Of a stretch of 64,000 bases of DNA, positions 24,707 through 36,495 are shown one piece after another (positions within the stretch are counted from its first letter, which is position 1; the number at the start of each line of letters is the position of its first letter). The DNA is from Capitella teleta (lineage: Eukaryota > Annelida > Polychaeta > Capitellidae), in the NCBI GenBank assembly GCA_000328365.1, contig KB304447.1, positions 7,771 through 71,770 of the forward strand, written 5' to 3'. The position numbers were made by a program, and so were the translations under genes. The notes beneath the pieces were generated by a model. The model was not told the DNA's origin. It made no database searches and saw only the letters and a program-made list of their open reading frames with translations.

Positions 24707-27700
24707 GTTCACTATGTTCATGCAAAACCTAATTGCTAAAAAATGAAATTTGTTTATTTGATGCACTTATTTAACCAGAATCACATTCGCTTTCACATTC
24801 TCTTCTTTCTTTGCTAGCTTCAGTCTAGGCATTTTTATGGCTCTGCTGAAGTTTTATTAGGGATTCGTAGCTGCATTATTTCGCCATGATCGGTCCTTGC
24901 AGTCCCTCGCCTAAGTAAATGCGATCTCAGAAGAAGCCCAACAAGAAAACACAAACATCAGATGAAAATAACCGCAAACAGAAACTCCAATCTTCAGTAA
25001 TTCGAAAAATTTGAAAAATGCTGTGTTCCTACAAGAACGTGTAATATAATCCCCTAATTCTTTCTCGGATCCTTTAATATCGCATACCGTAAAATCTATT
25101 TTTCTCTTTTCCAATTATTATGCCCATTTCTATAAAACAACCTTTATTCAATGCCATTCTCTATAATGCCCCTCTTTATAATGTCCCTATTTATAATGCC
25201 CCTCAAGCCAAATATAATGTAACCAGATATATTATAAGTTTGATTTTCTGTCATCTGTTTGTGAGACATATAAATTTATATCAACAATTTAACTTTTGGT
25301 TTGAAATAACTAGATACAACTCATTGGTGTTCCTTTTTAAAATAAAATGTACGTAATGACAAGCTATAAATTTCACGTTGTTTGAATCGGAGATGGAAAG
25401 AGTCATGACACTACACGAAGGGGAGTTCCATAGCAACATACTTCATGAATGTATTATTTTCCAAAGGTCAATATAATTCAAATTAATGAACGATAAGCCG
25501 GTATGAGAAATGACCACTGCCCATCATCTCCACTGCGAGGTGTCTTTGGATGAGCAAGGAATCACATTTCGCTGACCAGCGTCTGTCCATTTCCAAGCAA
25601 TTCTCATGTACAGTTGTTCAGCCAGCGATGTGAAAATCCACCGATCCAGTCTGGGTGACCTTGACCTTCCGAATCAGGTCACACATGCAGCCTGTCTCGT
25701 GAATCGACTGGGATGACCTCGTGGGTGCTCTCAATCACGCGTAATTATCATGCTGCTACCAATAGAGGAATCGCCAAGCATCATGATTTAATGATGATCC
25801 GCTATCCTTGATTCCAATATTGGCATTCATTAGACGTGAAGGCTAGCAAATGTATTTATGGAATAATCGGAGTAAATATACATGTACCCTGATCTTCTGT
25901 TACGAGGGCCGATGGTCCAAAGCCTATCACAGGTTAATTATGTTCGATGTATACTTATATTCTATTGTTCATTATTTCCATGCAATCGCAAGCCATCGAT
26001 AGAAAGTGTAGTCACCCAGATGTCTGCTACAATAGGTGACATGTTACCTGTCAGCCAGGTACATAATTGATATGCTGTAACCTCGTCAGCAGATCACCGT
26101 CTTGACAATTCTCCCTCAGATATTTATTGTCAGTCTATAATTTCACAATATATAATAAATTTTCTCGCATTTCTCTGGCTCTAATGCACTCAATAAGCTC
26201 GTTTATGAAACATTTTCGATTTCGTTTTCGTCCATTGTTCGCAAACATAAGTAACCAACTTTATTATAAATATTTTTGACAATCCTGTATTATTATCCTT
26301 TGGTGATTCTGTCCTATCCGACGTAATTTATTTTTGAAATTCTAATGAGTGATTTTGTTAGAGTTTTGTCAATTCTTTAAAACAACTCATTAAATCTTGA
26401 TTAAGTTCATGAGCGATCGCGCCTCAGCTTATTCACCCTAAGATAATTTCATCGAGAATCCAGACCACGGCAATCAAAGAAACCCTGAAGGAACGATTAA
26501 ATTGACTTAACTGACAACAATCAAACCGATTAAGGGTTTTTCTTGTCCACGCAATTAAGGACTGAATTACGCTCGTTCCGTGTACTTCATACGTGTATAC
26601 TTGATATCAGAATAAGAGCGGCTATCTTATCAAGCATTGCAATGTCGACATCAAACACGTTAGATATATCTTGATAATTGCAATCGACAGACACTGCATG
26701 TTTCAATTATTTCGCAGTGCTTCACAGTTTCAAAAGCGTTGAGGATGTCTATGCATGAATACTCTCGCTAATCATATATGTCATTGTGAACGTATTCAGT
26801 GGAAAAGGAACACACGAGACTGATAATGCCAAGGTGAATTCATCAATCATCTCTCGTTGGGAGGGTTTACAGGAAGGTCAACCAATCCAGTTCAGACTGT
26901 CCAGCAATGAAAGCGTTGACATATACTGTTTGTTCTGGTCTGAAGAGGAGGGGGGCTATATGTTTCATGATTATCGTTTCAACTGTGCATCATTATGACT
27001 GGCATAGCACACATTTGACATTATTATGAACTTATTATTATGCAAAGTTCCACATTTCCTGCCCTTATCTGGATTGATCTCCTCTCTGGCGATTTAGATA
27101 TAAGTAAACGATGATGCGTCCCCTGCTACTCTCCATTAGTTGGTCATAATAATCATTCAACGCATCATTGATGAATATCAAAGTGAGCATCTAAGTAATA
27201 TTGCATTATAAGTCGGTGAATGATAATACAAATACTCATCACTACTAGTATATGCAGTCAATACATAATGCACGTAGATCAAAGACACAGGTATGATGAT
27301 TACTCACCTTCGCCTCGCAAATCCTGTCTCGCAACGCAAGAGATGTGGACTCGGCTGAATCCTGTGCGTGTTGAGGAGCTCTGGGGTTCTGCTAGCGCCT
27401 TTAGTCTCCTGCCACAATCGCTGCCACCCCCTTCTGCAGAGCGGCTTTAGACTGAGGAGCTGCTGGGGCTCCTTACAAAGGGTGTGCAATGATTCTCATT
27501 TCCCTGGAAATGAAGCTGCATTTGACGGCTTATCTTGAGTTTTGTTATCTCTTAGGTGGGACTTTTATATTGAATTGGCTTTGTAATGAGAATGAGGTTG
27601 AGCTCCCGCGGGTAAAGACATCTGATATTCTTGTGATTGCAGGTTGCCTGTTTAGGTTGTTTTCTGTGATATACAGTCTGTCGGTGGGGTTTTTATTTGT

Positions 27701-28529
27701 CACTCTGTGTGTGTTTTGGGGCAGGTGTGAAAATAGTCAAAGAATTGATTGATTGTTGGTATAATAATACCCTTATAAGGTAACGATACTGTTTTCTATT
27801 GTTAAATCCAAACTCAAATATTTTCATTTTAATCCAACTCTTAATTATTGACATGGGAATTCATTTTTTTCCATTTTACTTGTACTTAACTTTTAATCTG
27901 TGCAACGAATTTGAACATGAATACTGCAACGAATTACTGAATGAATAAGTGAATACAATATAATAATATTACGTAACTATAAGTAACGAATAATGACTCC
28001 GATTAGCTTTCATTTAATATCAACAAAAGTAAAACAAAAGCTTGTGCCACGTGGTCCTAACGATCCTTATAACTTTGTTTCGCGTTCAGTGTCCTATCAA
28101 CTTTGATTAGAGTGGTGCTTAGTGGGTCGTATGTACCATCATACACTTTTGATGCGCTGGATGCATCTATGAAGATCCATCTCAACCACAGAGGAAGCAT
28201 GGCAAAGCTCTTCATTAGTCTTATGTCAGTCACACTAGACAGGCCATGCCTCACCATATTAGGCAACGTTTTCATTCATCAGAAAACGGGTCACCTGCTC
28301 TGTCTCTCGTACGAGTCCGCCTCCAGATACCACAGATACGGTCACACAAGAGAAATCCAGCTGAAACAACAGAGTCAAGGCTCAATAATTATGCGGAAAA
28401 TGAGATTACCACATGTACTTTATTAAAGGCTATATAAAAGAGCATTAAACATAGTGGCAATGCCATCATTTTTCAGATAACTTCTGAACCAATATTTGGT
28501 GAGCGACGACATGCACCCGCAATAGCTTC
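24707..28529. other. Gene-poor intergenic stretch
   Basis: No gene is supported. A GC-richer block at about 27295-27480 and short open stretches on either side (for example 27489-27752) do not match any family I know. A 15-bp triplicate at 25162 is listed separately. Confidence 0.45.
25162..25206 (+). repeat. 15-bp triplication
   Basis: Three adjacent units: TATAATGCCCCTCTT, TATAATGTCCCTATT, TATAATGCCCCTCAA. Small tandem repeat without other context. Confidence 0.85.
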
Positions 28530-28900
28530 TGTAATCGATGCTTTACGCCAGTGATCACAGAGGCCACGATTTCATCCTATGTCCACAGATGTTCGATCAT
28601 TCCGCCAAATGAAAACTCACCCTGGATTTCGTGGACCAAGGGCACTGTTAATGAAACTGAGCTGACTGAAAGCAGAGCGACCGGCTCAGTATGCATTTTA
28701 TAGGTACATAAAACTCAGCTTGAAATTGTATCGGCGTCTTTGCATGCTCAGTTCTGACAGTGACCATTTGGTCTCTGCGATCCGGTGTCCAGTGTTAATG
28801 AGGTTCACGTGGAATTCTATACGCCCAGTTGATCCCATTTCGATCTGTCAGAGTCCACAATGTGCGGGGGTTGGTTCGATTCCCATCGGTGGTGATTTGT
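28530..28900 (+). repeat. Dispersed repeat, copy 1
   Basis: Aligns over about 370 bp with 35528-35910. Shared landmarks: tggaccaagggcactgttaa / tggaccgagtgcaccgttaa, ATAAAACTsrGCTTGA, GTATCGGCGT, GTGTCCAGTGTTAATGAGGT and GTGyGGGGG. Identity is roughly 65-75% by eye. Near its right end copy 1 has GGTTCGATTCC, a perfect pol III B-box, which copy 2 lacks. Not coding on inspection; likely an old interspersed element of unknown class. Confidence 0.65.
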
Positions 28901-29520
28901 GTTGAAGGACGAAATGGTCTCTTGGCGATGATGAACACCGAGTCAAGTGCAGCTGCGAGTCGCTTTAAGGCTTAAGCCGCAAGCACACAGCTGCTATTGT
29001 AAGTGAAGCCGCATAAGGTTAAACTGCGTGTCAATTAATCAAAGTACATTTACAGTATTCAGCATCGCTACTCCGGCCTTGTTCGGAAATTAATTGATAT
29101 GATGTGATACGTTAAGGCACTTATAGACTGATCAAATCCTGTATCCCTTCTGATAGTCATTGAAATGATTCGGCCACATAACAAGAATGAAATGATTGTC
29201 TTGCGAAACCGATTCGACAAAGAAAATATAGATCAAAGTAGAAGACACGGCTGGCGAGGGAAGTCATGGCCAGACATTTCCATTGATTGAACCTGGATTC
29301 GGTGGGCTGGGACATGACACGACATGATGGGGTTTTACGGCTCCACCCAAACCAATCGGATGATACGGGCGTCAGAAGAGAAGGCCCGGGACAGAGGATT
29401 TCCCCCTACTCTTATTGATAAATTCAAATGGTTCTTTATCCTGCTTACCACCATAGACAGTAGTGCACAGCGCCCGGCCTTGTTACGAAGTAGGGCAGCA
29501 CTGCATAGTCACCGAGGAAT
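28901..29520. other. Intergenic, no gene recognised
   Basis: Nothing recognised. May include more of the SINE body, which continues to the left of 29521 on the plus-strand map without a clear end. Confidence 0.4.
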
Positions 29521-29662
29521 CACAATTATAACGAATTACAATTACAATTCATAATCATAACGCACGTGGCCTGATCGGGTCTCAAACCCAGGACCTCGAC
29601 CCCCACGGTTGGCATAGGATTGCAGTCAGCCAGTCAAACCGACTGAGCTATTCGGTGCTCCT
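29521..29662 (-). mobile_element. tRNA-derived SINE head and start of body
   Basis: On the minus strand the sequence reads GCACCGAATAGCTCAGTCGG and so on. An A-box TAGCTCAGTCGG (29639-29650) matches TRGCNNAGYNGG, and a B-box GGTTTGAGACC (29578-29588) differs from GGTTCGANNCC at one position. The spacing is about 50 nt, as in tRNA genes and tRNA-type SINEs. The acceptor stem does not pair and the variable part is not a foldable tRNA, so it is not a tRNA gene. A (TAATTG)-like AT-rich body follows the head. The 3' end and any target duplication are not resolved. Confidence 0.7.
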
Positions 29663-31157
29663 ATTTTGTGGGCTCGGAAACGAATACCAAAAGACAGGTG
29701 GCAAGTTATCGCATACTAAATGGACGACACTGGTGCATCGTTGCTCTTCTACGACACTGTAGATCACATTGAGAGTCAGAGGCAGAGAAAACAAGACTGT
29801 GGGTATGCAGTTCACCTTCAGTGCGAATGTAGTGTGCATCAAGAAAACACAGAGAATCAATTAAAGTAATTTGGCCCACTTACACGTACATGTACTACCT
29901 ATAGAATCAAAATATATATATTATATCAAATAAGTTTAGGGGCTATGGACTCCATAGGCCCATGACCAATGTGTATGTATATCTATTACCATGCATTATT
30001 CGTAATTACTCGGTGCAAAAACATTATGCACGTATAATTGCTGCCTTGAGAACAAAGTCAAGTTCTAATTAATCCCCCCTGGTGGAAATTTTGCCTTGAG
30101 AACAAGTTCTAATTTATTCCCCTAGAGGAGCTTTTGCAAGCCAGTTCACCCATAAACGTCACGTGCTATGTTACCGATCGTTATGGTCTTTATGTTACCA
30201 TATACGTGTAATATTCTGCATTTGGAAGGATTCATCAGCTCAAGGGTGCGGCTAACACATGCACCTGTACGAACGACCTTTATTAATATATAGCTGCTTT
30301 AACCTTGCCTCAATTATTGAATGCTTCTTTGGTTGAAAAAAATCCAATTATAAAAGCTGGATTACTTGGTTCTGAACTTCATTAGCAAACTGATTATATC
30401 ATCGATTCAAGGATAATTCATTTTTCTAACCAAGTTTAGTAATACATGAATATCATGCTTTTATTTTTTTGTCTGAATGTGGTCATTTTGGGATCTGTCA
30501 TAAATATGTAACTTTAGACATCATTGGCAAAACCGACGGCAGGGCAAATTGATCTTCACGTTAATATAAAATAGAATTTATGCTCCATTATGTTACAAAT
30601 ATTTGGAGATACTGCTTCAATTTCGTTGTTGCTATTTGTTAGCATCCATTCTTTATTGATCGATATTTGTCCTTTTGTGATTACACTTTGCTTTTTCATA
30701 ACAGAACAATTATTGATATGCAAAACTAAGAAGCACTTGCAGGCCAAAAATAACACAGAATCAATGTTTCAATCTGTCGCAATGGGCAAAGTGTGATTAC
30801 AAAAATTGCATGCAAATAATGATGGTGCTTTTAATACTGTGCGTGATGCTGGTATTGATAGAATAAGGGGTATCGCTGGCATACATTTCATAAATTAAAT
30901 TAACATTGATTTAAAAAAATAAAAATACCTTAATCACATCACTGATTGATTAATTTTTTAAATTTTTTTTTTATTTTATTATTTTTTTTTTCGCCTCATG
31001 CATGCTTAGTAGTAATTGAAAGTAACCATAAATTAATAAATTAGATCGGTCGTCTTCCAACATTGGCTTCACCTAATCAATTTAATTTTCATCTACCACC
31101 TACGTTTTCCAGATTCGTCATTCTTCATCTGCACAAACATATAACAGTCTACTTTCT
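29663..31157. other. Intergenic, no gene recognised
   Basis: AT-rich sequence without a recognised gene. Contains the imperfect 45-bp tandem duplication at 30043 and T-rich runs near 30960. Confidence 0.45.
30043..30136 (+). repeat. Imperfect tandem duplication (about 45 bp, two copies)
   Basis: GCCTTGAGAACAA...AGTTCTAATT-AT-CCCC...GGA...TTTT occurs twice in succession (30043-30092 and 30093-30136). The first copy has a 5-bp insertion (AGTCA region). Confidence 0.8.
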
Positions 31158-31207
31158 NNNNNNNNNNNNNNNNNNNNNNNNNNNNNNNNNNNNNNNNNNN
31201 NNNNNNN
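31158..31207. other. Assembly gap (50 N)
   Basis: Fifty N bases, a size typical of a placeholder gap. Confidence 0.99.
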
Positions 31208-32377
31208 CTTGAATACTAGTGTACTGGTAAATGTATAATTATGTGATGAGTTATTGAAAAAATAATAAGATATATATGTACGATGTATATCCCTCGTATA
31301 CATGTATATAGACAAAAAAAGGCAGATACACATTTCATCACAAGCATCGCTTCCGCAACATAAGGATTTCTAGCACATATTTACACATGTGCATACATGT
31401 CTAGCAATGAAAGACCATGCATGTTTATTGAGTTTCCAACTACGATCTACATAGCATTGAGTGAGTCGCTAAATGTAACAGAGTATACATCGTTGAAGCG
31501 TGGCACCGTACCTGGCACGTGAATACGCATGGCGTGCTATCTTTGTTCCGTGTTCATTATGATATTCTGATTTTCAAACAAATTTTTTGATGTAGAATAG
31601 ATCTAAATGCAATAAACCACACGTAATCGTGAAGCGGAAACAATTCCTAATCTTTATTTTGTCATTGTTGACTATATACATGTACAGAAGTGTAGCATCA
31701 TTCTCTTTGCACTTAGCAAGATAATACAGGTGTACGTACCCTGATTTTCCTTTCAAATACAATTATAATAATACACGTGTGCTTCCGTCTTTGGTTTAGG
31801 CACACTGATCAATAAATAAATTATCAAGTTATTCCAACTGACTATTCCTAATTCGGCATACTTTCATGCCACACATCAAAGTACTGTTTTCAAGGCATCT
31901 CTCTAACAACAGTGCTGGTTTGTGATGCAAAAAGGACTTGAGAAAACGAGCTTATTAGCGACTGAAAGTCAAGTTAGCGCCGACTCAAACTCTCGACTTT
32001 ATAAGTGTCATTTTCATCCTTTAATCTACTAATTATCGGGGTCGTTATCGTGCGGTAATAGTTATGCCTACACAACGTAACCTCTATAATCACAATGCGT
32101 GTTATGCTGGTCATACTGGTAGCTGAGACAAAACTGCGATTTTCTCAGCTTTTTGCTTGCGAAGGTGTGGTTTTCACCAAAGTGTGTGTTGTTCAGAGCT
32201 GTATTTCAGTACATGTAATTGCATGTATGATGTTGAATCTTATATGGTTAGATTTACAAAAGAACGATCTATCCTAATATGTTAAATATGTAGAAATGCG
32301 TGCGTTCATAGAAATTACAGAGCGGTAAGTAAAGTCAAGGCTTTTTGAGTAAAATACGTGGCGGTATAGGGGTATCG
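31208..32377. other. Intergenic, no gene recognised
   Basis: AT-rich sequence. No coding or RNA gene is supported. Confidence 0.4.
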
Positions 32378-32409
32378 TCCCGAAAATGCCTTGGCGGTGA
32401 ATGTGTTAA
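32378..32409 (-). mobile_element. Possible piggyBac-like terminus
   Basis: Read on the minus strand it begins TTAACACATTCACCGCCAAG and continues GGCATTTTCGGGACG. A TTAA site followed by a CA-rich, CACCGCC-type end resembles piggyBac-superfamily termini. No matching second end was found. Confidence 0.25.
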
Positions 32410-32780
32410 GAGGTCCAGTTGGTGAGTTTTCGGAATTTTTGTGATCCTAATAATAATTGAAGAAGTCCAGCGATTTAAAAATGAAATTTTCTAATTTGTA
32501 TAGCACGAGGATGCTAGCATGTGTCCTGAGAAAAGTTCACGCTTGATCAATAGCAAGGTGAAAAGCTTATTGATGTGATACGATAGTGTTAATGTGTGGA
32601 TTTCAAACCTTCAACTGCTTGAACTCTATTGTGATACAGGCTGACGACAGCGATATTAAATGTGCTGATACACATGTAGACTGATACTTGCACCATTGTC
32701 CTTTAGAGCATAACGTCGTTTTGAATCAGAAAAAAAAGATGAAAGTCAGATGAAAAGATATTCCTCTGTTTCATACGGTG

Positions 32781-33167
<387 letters not shown>

Positions 33168-33618
33168 CAAAAAGTAATATCAATAATGGGAACACCAAGA
33201 ACGCTTCCTAGGAACATAAAAAATATATATAACGACCAGCAATATTTCAAGAAGAATACGAGGATAAAAAAAAGGGAAGCCTCGGATCGGGATGCTGGGA
33301 TCAATGACGTGTGCATGGCAACAGTCTGCTGACCCCCGGCCATTCTGAGGGCTCTGGGAAAAAGAACATGTTGTAGAGTACCATGATCGCCAACGCCTTA
33401 GGTCATGGCAGCTACACTTTTAACCACCCAGAGTCATAGTCACCAACTTAAGAGAGTTATCGGCGAGCACAGAACATGTCGGAGAGTGCCTGTGGTGACT
33501 ATTGATTGGAGTCGTAGTGACTATTTAAAGAGAGTCGAAGACACTGTGCAATATACAAATGCTGTAATAAATGTTGTCTCCACAAGGAACCAGTCATTTC
33601 CAGTTCCAATTATGTAAT
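33168..33618. other. Intergenic, no gene recognised
   Basis: A plus-strand open stretch (about 33405-33617) contains GEHRTCRRVPVVTIDW. It looks protein-like but matches nothing I know and has no start context or splice sites. Left uncalled. Confidence 0.35.
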
Positions 33619-34750
33619 CAGGGGCGCTATTCACAAAGATTCTTAACTCTTAGCTCAGCCAATTCCTAAGTCTAGGAATTTACTTTTAGCCAGTTCTCGC
33701 TTAGTGACAAGAGTGTCGCTTCGAATTTTGTTTCAGTGAATAAGATATTAAAACAGCAACAAATATGTACAAAAACTTTCGCAATTTGTTTAATTGACTA
33801 ATTATATCAAATAACGTGTATTACAATCCATTTCTACCGATATTTGTGGAAAAATCAGCGAGTTAAATCTTCGCTCAAATCGACGTCTTGGCATTTCCTA
33901 AAAACCTACCGTTTTGAGAGCATTCCGAGAGCGTAACGATCTCACGTTCTTCTACCTTCCTTCCTTTGTTTGTTTGTTTTTGTTTGTTTGTTTTTTTTTT
34001 TCAGAACAACTAAAATAGCCAATCGTTATGATGTACTTGAATTTGATCTGATCATAACTGGTTCATGGTGATATCTATTCAAATAAACTGGTATATTACA
34101 ATTTATCATTATTTGTCACCTTTGTGTGTTTGCATTGCATAATGAGACGTGAGGATTAGAATGTCATTCTTGTCAATTCTTTTACTGGACTATTAAACCG
34201 TTAATTGGGTCACTGAAACCAGCCGTGCGCATCCCAAGATTGCCAGACAACCATACGGTAAACCGTGGTTACGCTCGAGCGCATTCCAAATATCGAATAG
34301 ATGGGCGTGGCCTAGCTCTCAGGTAAAGAGGATTAATGGGCTGGCTGATTTTGTTAATATTATTAATTGTAAACGTTTTGGAAAAGTTTTAATGAATAGT
34401 TGTGGTGAAAGCCTTATACACTAAACGAATTCATTAACAGTCTCATACGACTCATTCACATGACGTTTTGTAATAGCCATCCTTGCCTCATTTTTGAGGC
34501 TGAGTATATTGATATTGAGAGGAAGTATTCTTTGAAACGACTGTTTTGTGGCTCTCATAGAACTTTTAGAGTTAAGAACAGTTTAACATGACATTCTTGG
34601 AGTTGAGAATCAATTCTCATAGTTGAAAATGAAATCTAAGCGCTGAGAGACAATTCTAAGAATCTACACTTGTAAGAGTGGTCTTAGGAATAAATTTTCA
34701 GAATTAAGTCTTGAGCCTGAGACTGACAATTTTTTTTAATACTGCCCCAG
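33619..34750. mobile_element. Candidate non-autonomous DNA transposon with short imperfect terminal inverted repeats
   Basis: Left end CAGGGGCGCTATT and right end, reversed, CTGGGGCAGTATT match at 10 of 13 positions over a 1,132-bp span. The interior is non-coding and both arms carry related CTTAACTCTTAG/CTAAGA-type words, so it may fold back. Flanks show no clean target-site duplication. The left end resembles the solo end at 5657. Confidence 0.4.
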
Positions 34751-35527
34751 GTTTTGTATCTTAACTATTGGCTTTTTTATCGAGACTGACATGCATGGCT
34801 CGCGCGCTTTCGACAGCACTTTGATTTTGCTGTTTTGAGTTAACCAATGACGATCATCATTGGCTGAAAGTTAAAGTATTCTGTTCAAAAATATCCGAGG
34901 GGTTCATCACACCTCTGTTGGTTAAAAGTAGACATTTTTAAATGGGTCGTTTTCTAAGTATCCCTTGCCAGTAAGCCAGTAATTATGGTAATTATGGGTC
35001 GTATGTGGTCTCTAAGCAGACCCAAAGACGCAGTGGGTGACACCAAAGAAAACCAGACAGCAAGTCTGTCTGCCTGACAGCACTCCACTAAACACCCTTG
35101 ACTGCATAATTCAGTGTCCTTTTTAACTAAGGTGCCTCAAATTGCAATAGAAGAAGACAGTAAAAGTACCTCGTATGTCGAGAATAACCACAGTGTATGG
35201 TCTTTGTGGATTGGATTGCGACCAGTCAGGATTTCTTATGCATGGCAAAATACTTGAGAAACAATTGCTGTGATATTACGTGATCTCATTCGCTATACGT
35301 CGATGCATTATGTATAACTACCGGTCATTCAGATCTTAAAGTGATCTCAGGATTCAATTGCATGACAGCTAATTGCAACCAGTTTTGTAAATCTCGAATC
35401 CCTTGCTGAACGTGTTGAGTTAATCACTGCATTAAATTCGGACAGCCCATATTGTCCAAACAGGAAGATAATCTTACCCAGACAGAGCTTTCGAGAACCT
35501 TGATGGAGCATTCACACATAATTGAAT
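34751..35527. other. Intergenic, no gene recognised
   Basis: No coding or RNA gene is supported. Confidence 0.4.
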
Positions 35528-35910
35528 GTCTTATCAATGCTGTTCGCCAGGTGGCTCCCGCGTCGTCCCAACGGTCACCAAGTACGCTGCATGTCGACAG
35601 CTATTCATTGCTCCAAATGAGCACTTTTTCTGGCTGTTTATGGACCGAGTGCACCGTTAATGAGACTGGCCTGGCTAAGAACCGAACGATCGGATAAGTT
35701 CGCACTTTATAGCTGCATAAAACTGGGCTTGATATAGTATCGGCGTTTATACATGGTCAGTTCCCGTAGTGACCGTTTGGTGTATGTTTTACCCGTGTCC
35801 AGTGTTAATGAGGTTTACAAGGAATCTTATGAGTCCAGTTTATTCCATGCCAAACTGTCAGACTACATAATGTGTGGGGGCGAGGGACAATTTGTATCGG
35901 TGGACAATAA
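35528..35910 (+). repeat. Dispersed repeat, copy 2
   Basis: Partner of copy 1 at 28530, same orientation, about 7 kb away. It shares the full series of landmarks up to TGTGTGGGGG and the ATCGGTGG word, but its right end lacks the B-box-like sequence. Confidence 0.65.
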
Positions 35911-36460
35911 ACTTGTCCCTTGCGTTGCAATTTCCCTGAGCTTAAAATAGTCCTATTCATACATACTATTATTTCGCTATTTATACATAATATTACGTAG
36001 GCTTCTTTTCTTTTGAGAACCAATATGTTACTAGTTACTACAAGCCCCAGTGTCTATGCCAGGAGGAGTGCATACTCGAAACATTTCTCTATACCTGATA
36101 ACCGTAAATTGAGCGGTTCGATTCAAATGCGATGCAGACTGGACTAATTCGGGTTTAAATTTTCACTGAAGCAAACTTAGTGCTGCATGATTGGCCTTGA
36201 GGGATCGCACCATTCACAATGATCAGCGCATTATGTCTTTCTTCTCTCAGTATACTTGAATTGTCATCAGACATCGCATCACGTGTCTGTCGCACAATAT
36301 CCTTGCACATTTTGTTTTAACATTCGTCTGGAGACAGATCAATCTATAATTACGCGCGATGATGTAACAGTTATCCCAAGTTGTTACTCTTCAGTTCACA
36401 GGGGGAGTTTCGCGATTGAAACGTGATCAGATTGTCTGTGTGGAATACACTTTGTATGTT

Positions 36461-36495
<35 letters not shown>

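Noticed and set aside
28860-28890. Possible tRNA gene from the B-box GGTTCGATTCC
   Set aside because: No A-box at the right distance and no cloverleaf; the other copy of this repeat lacks the B-box.
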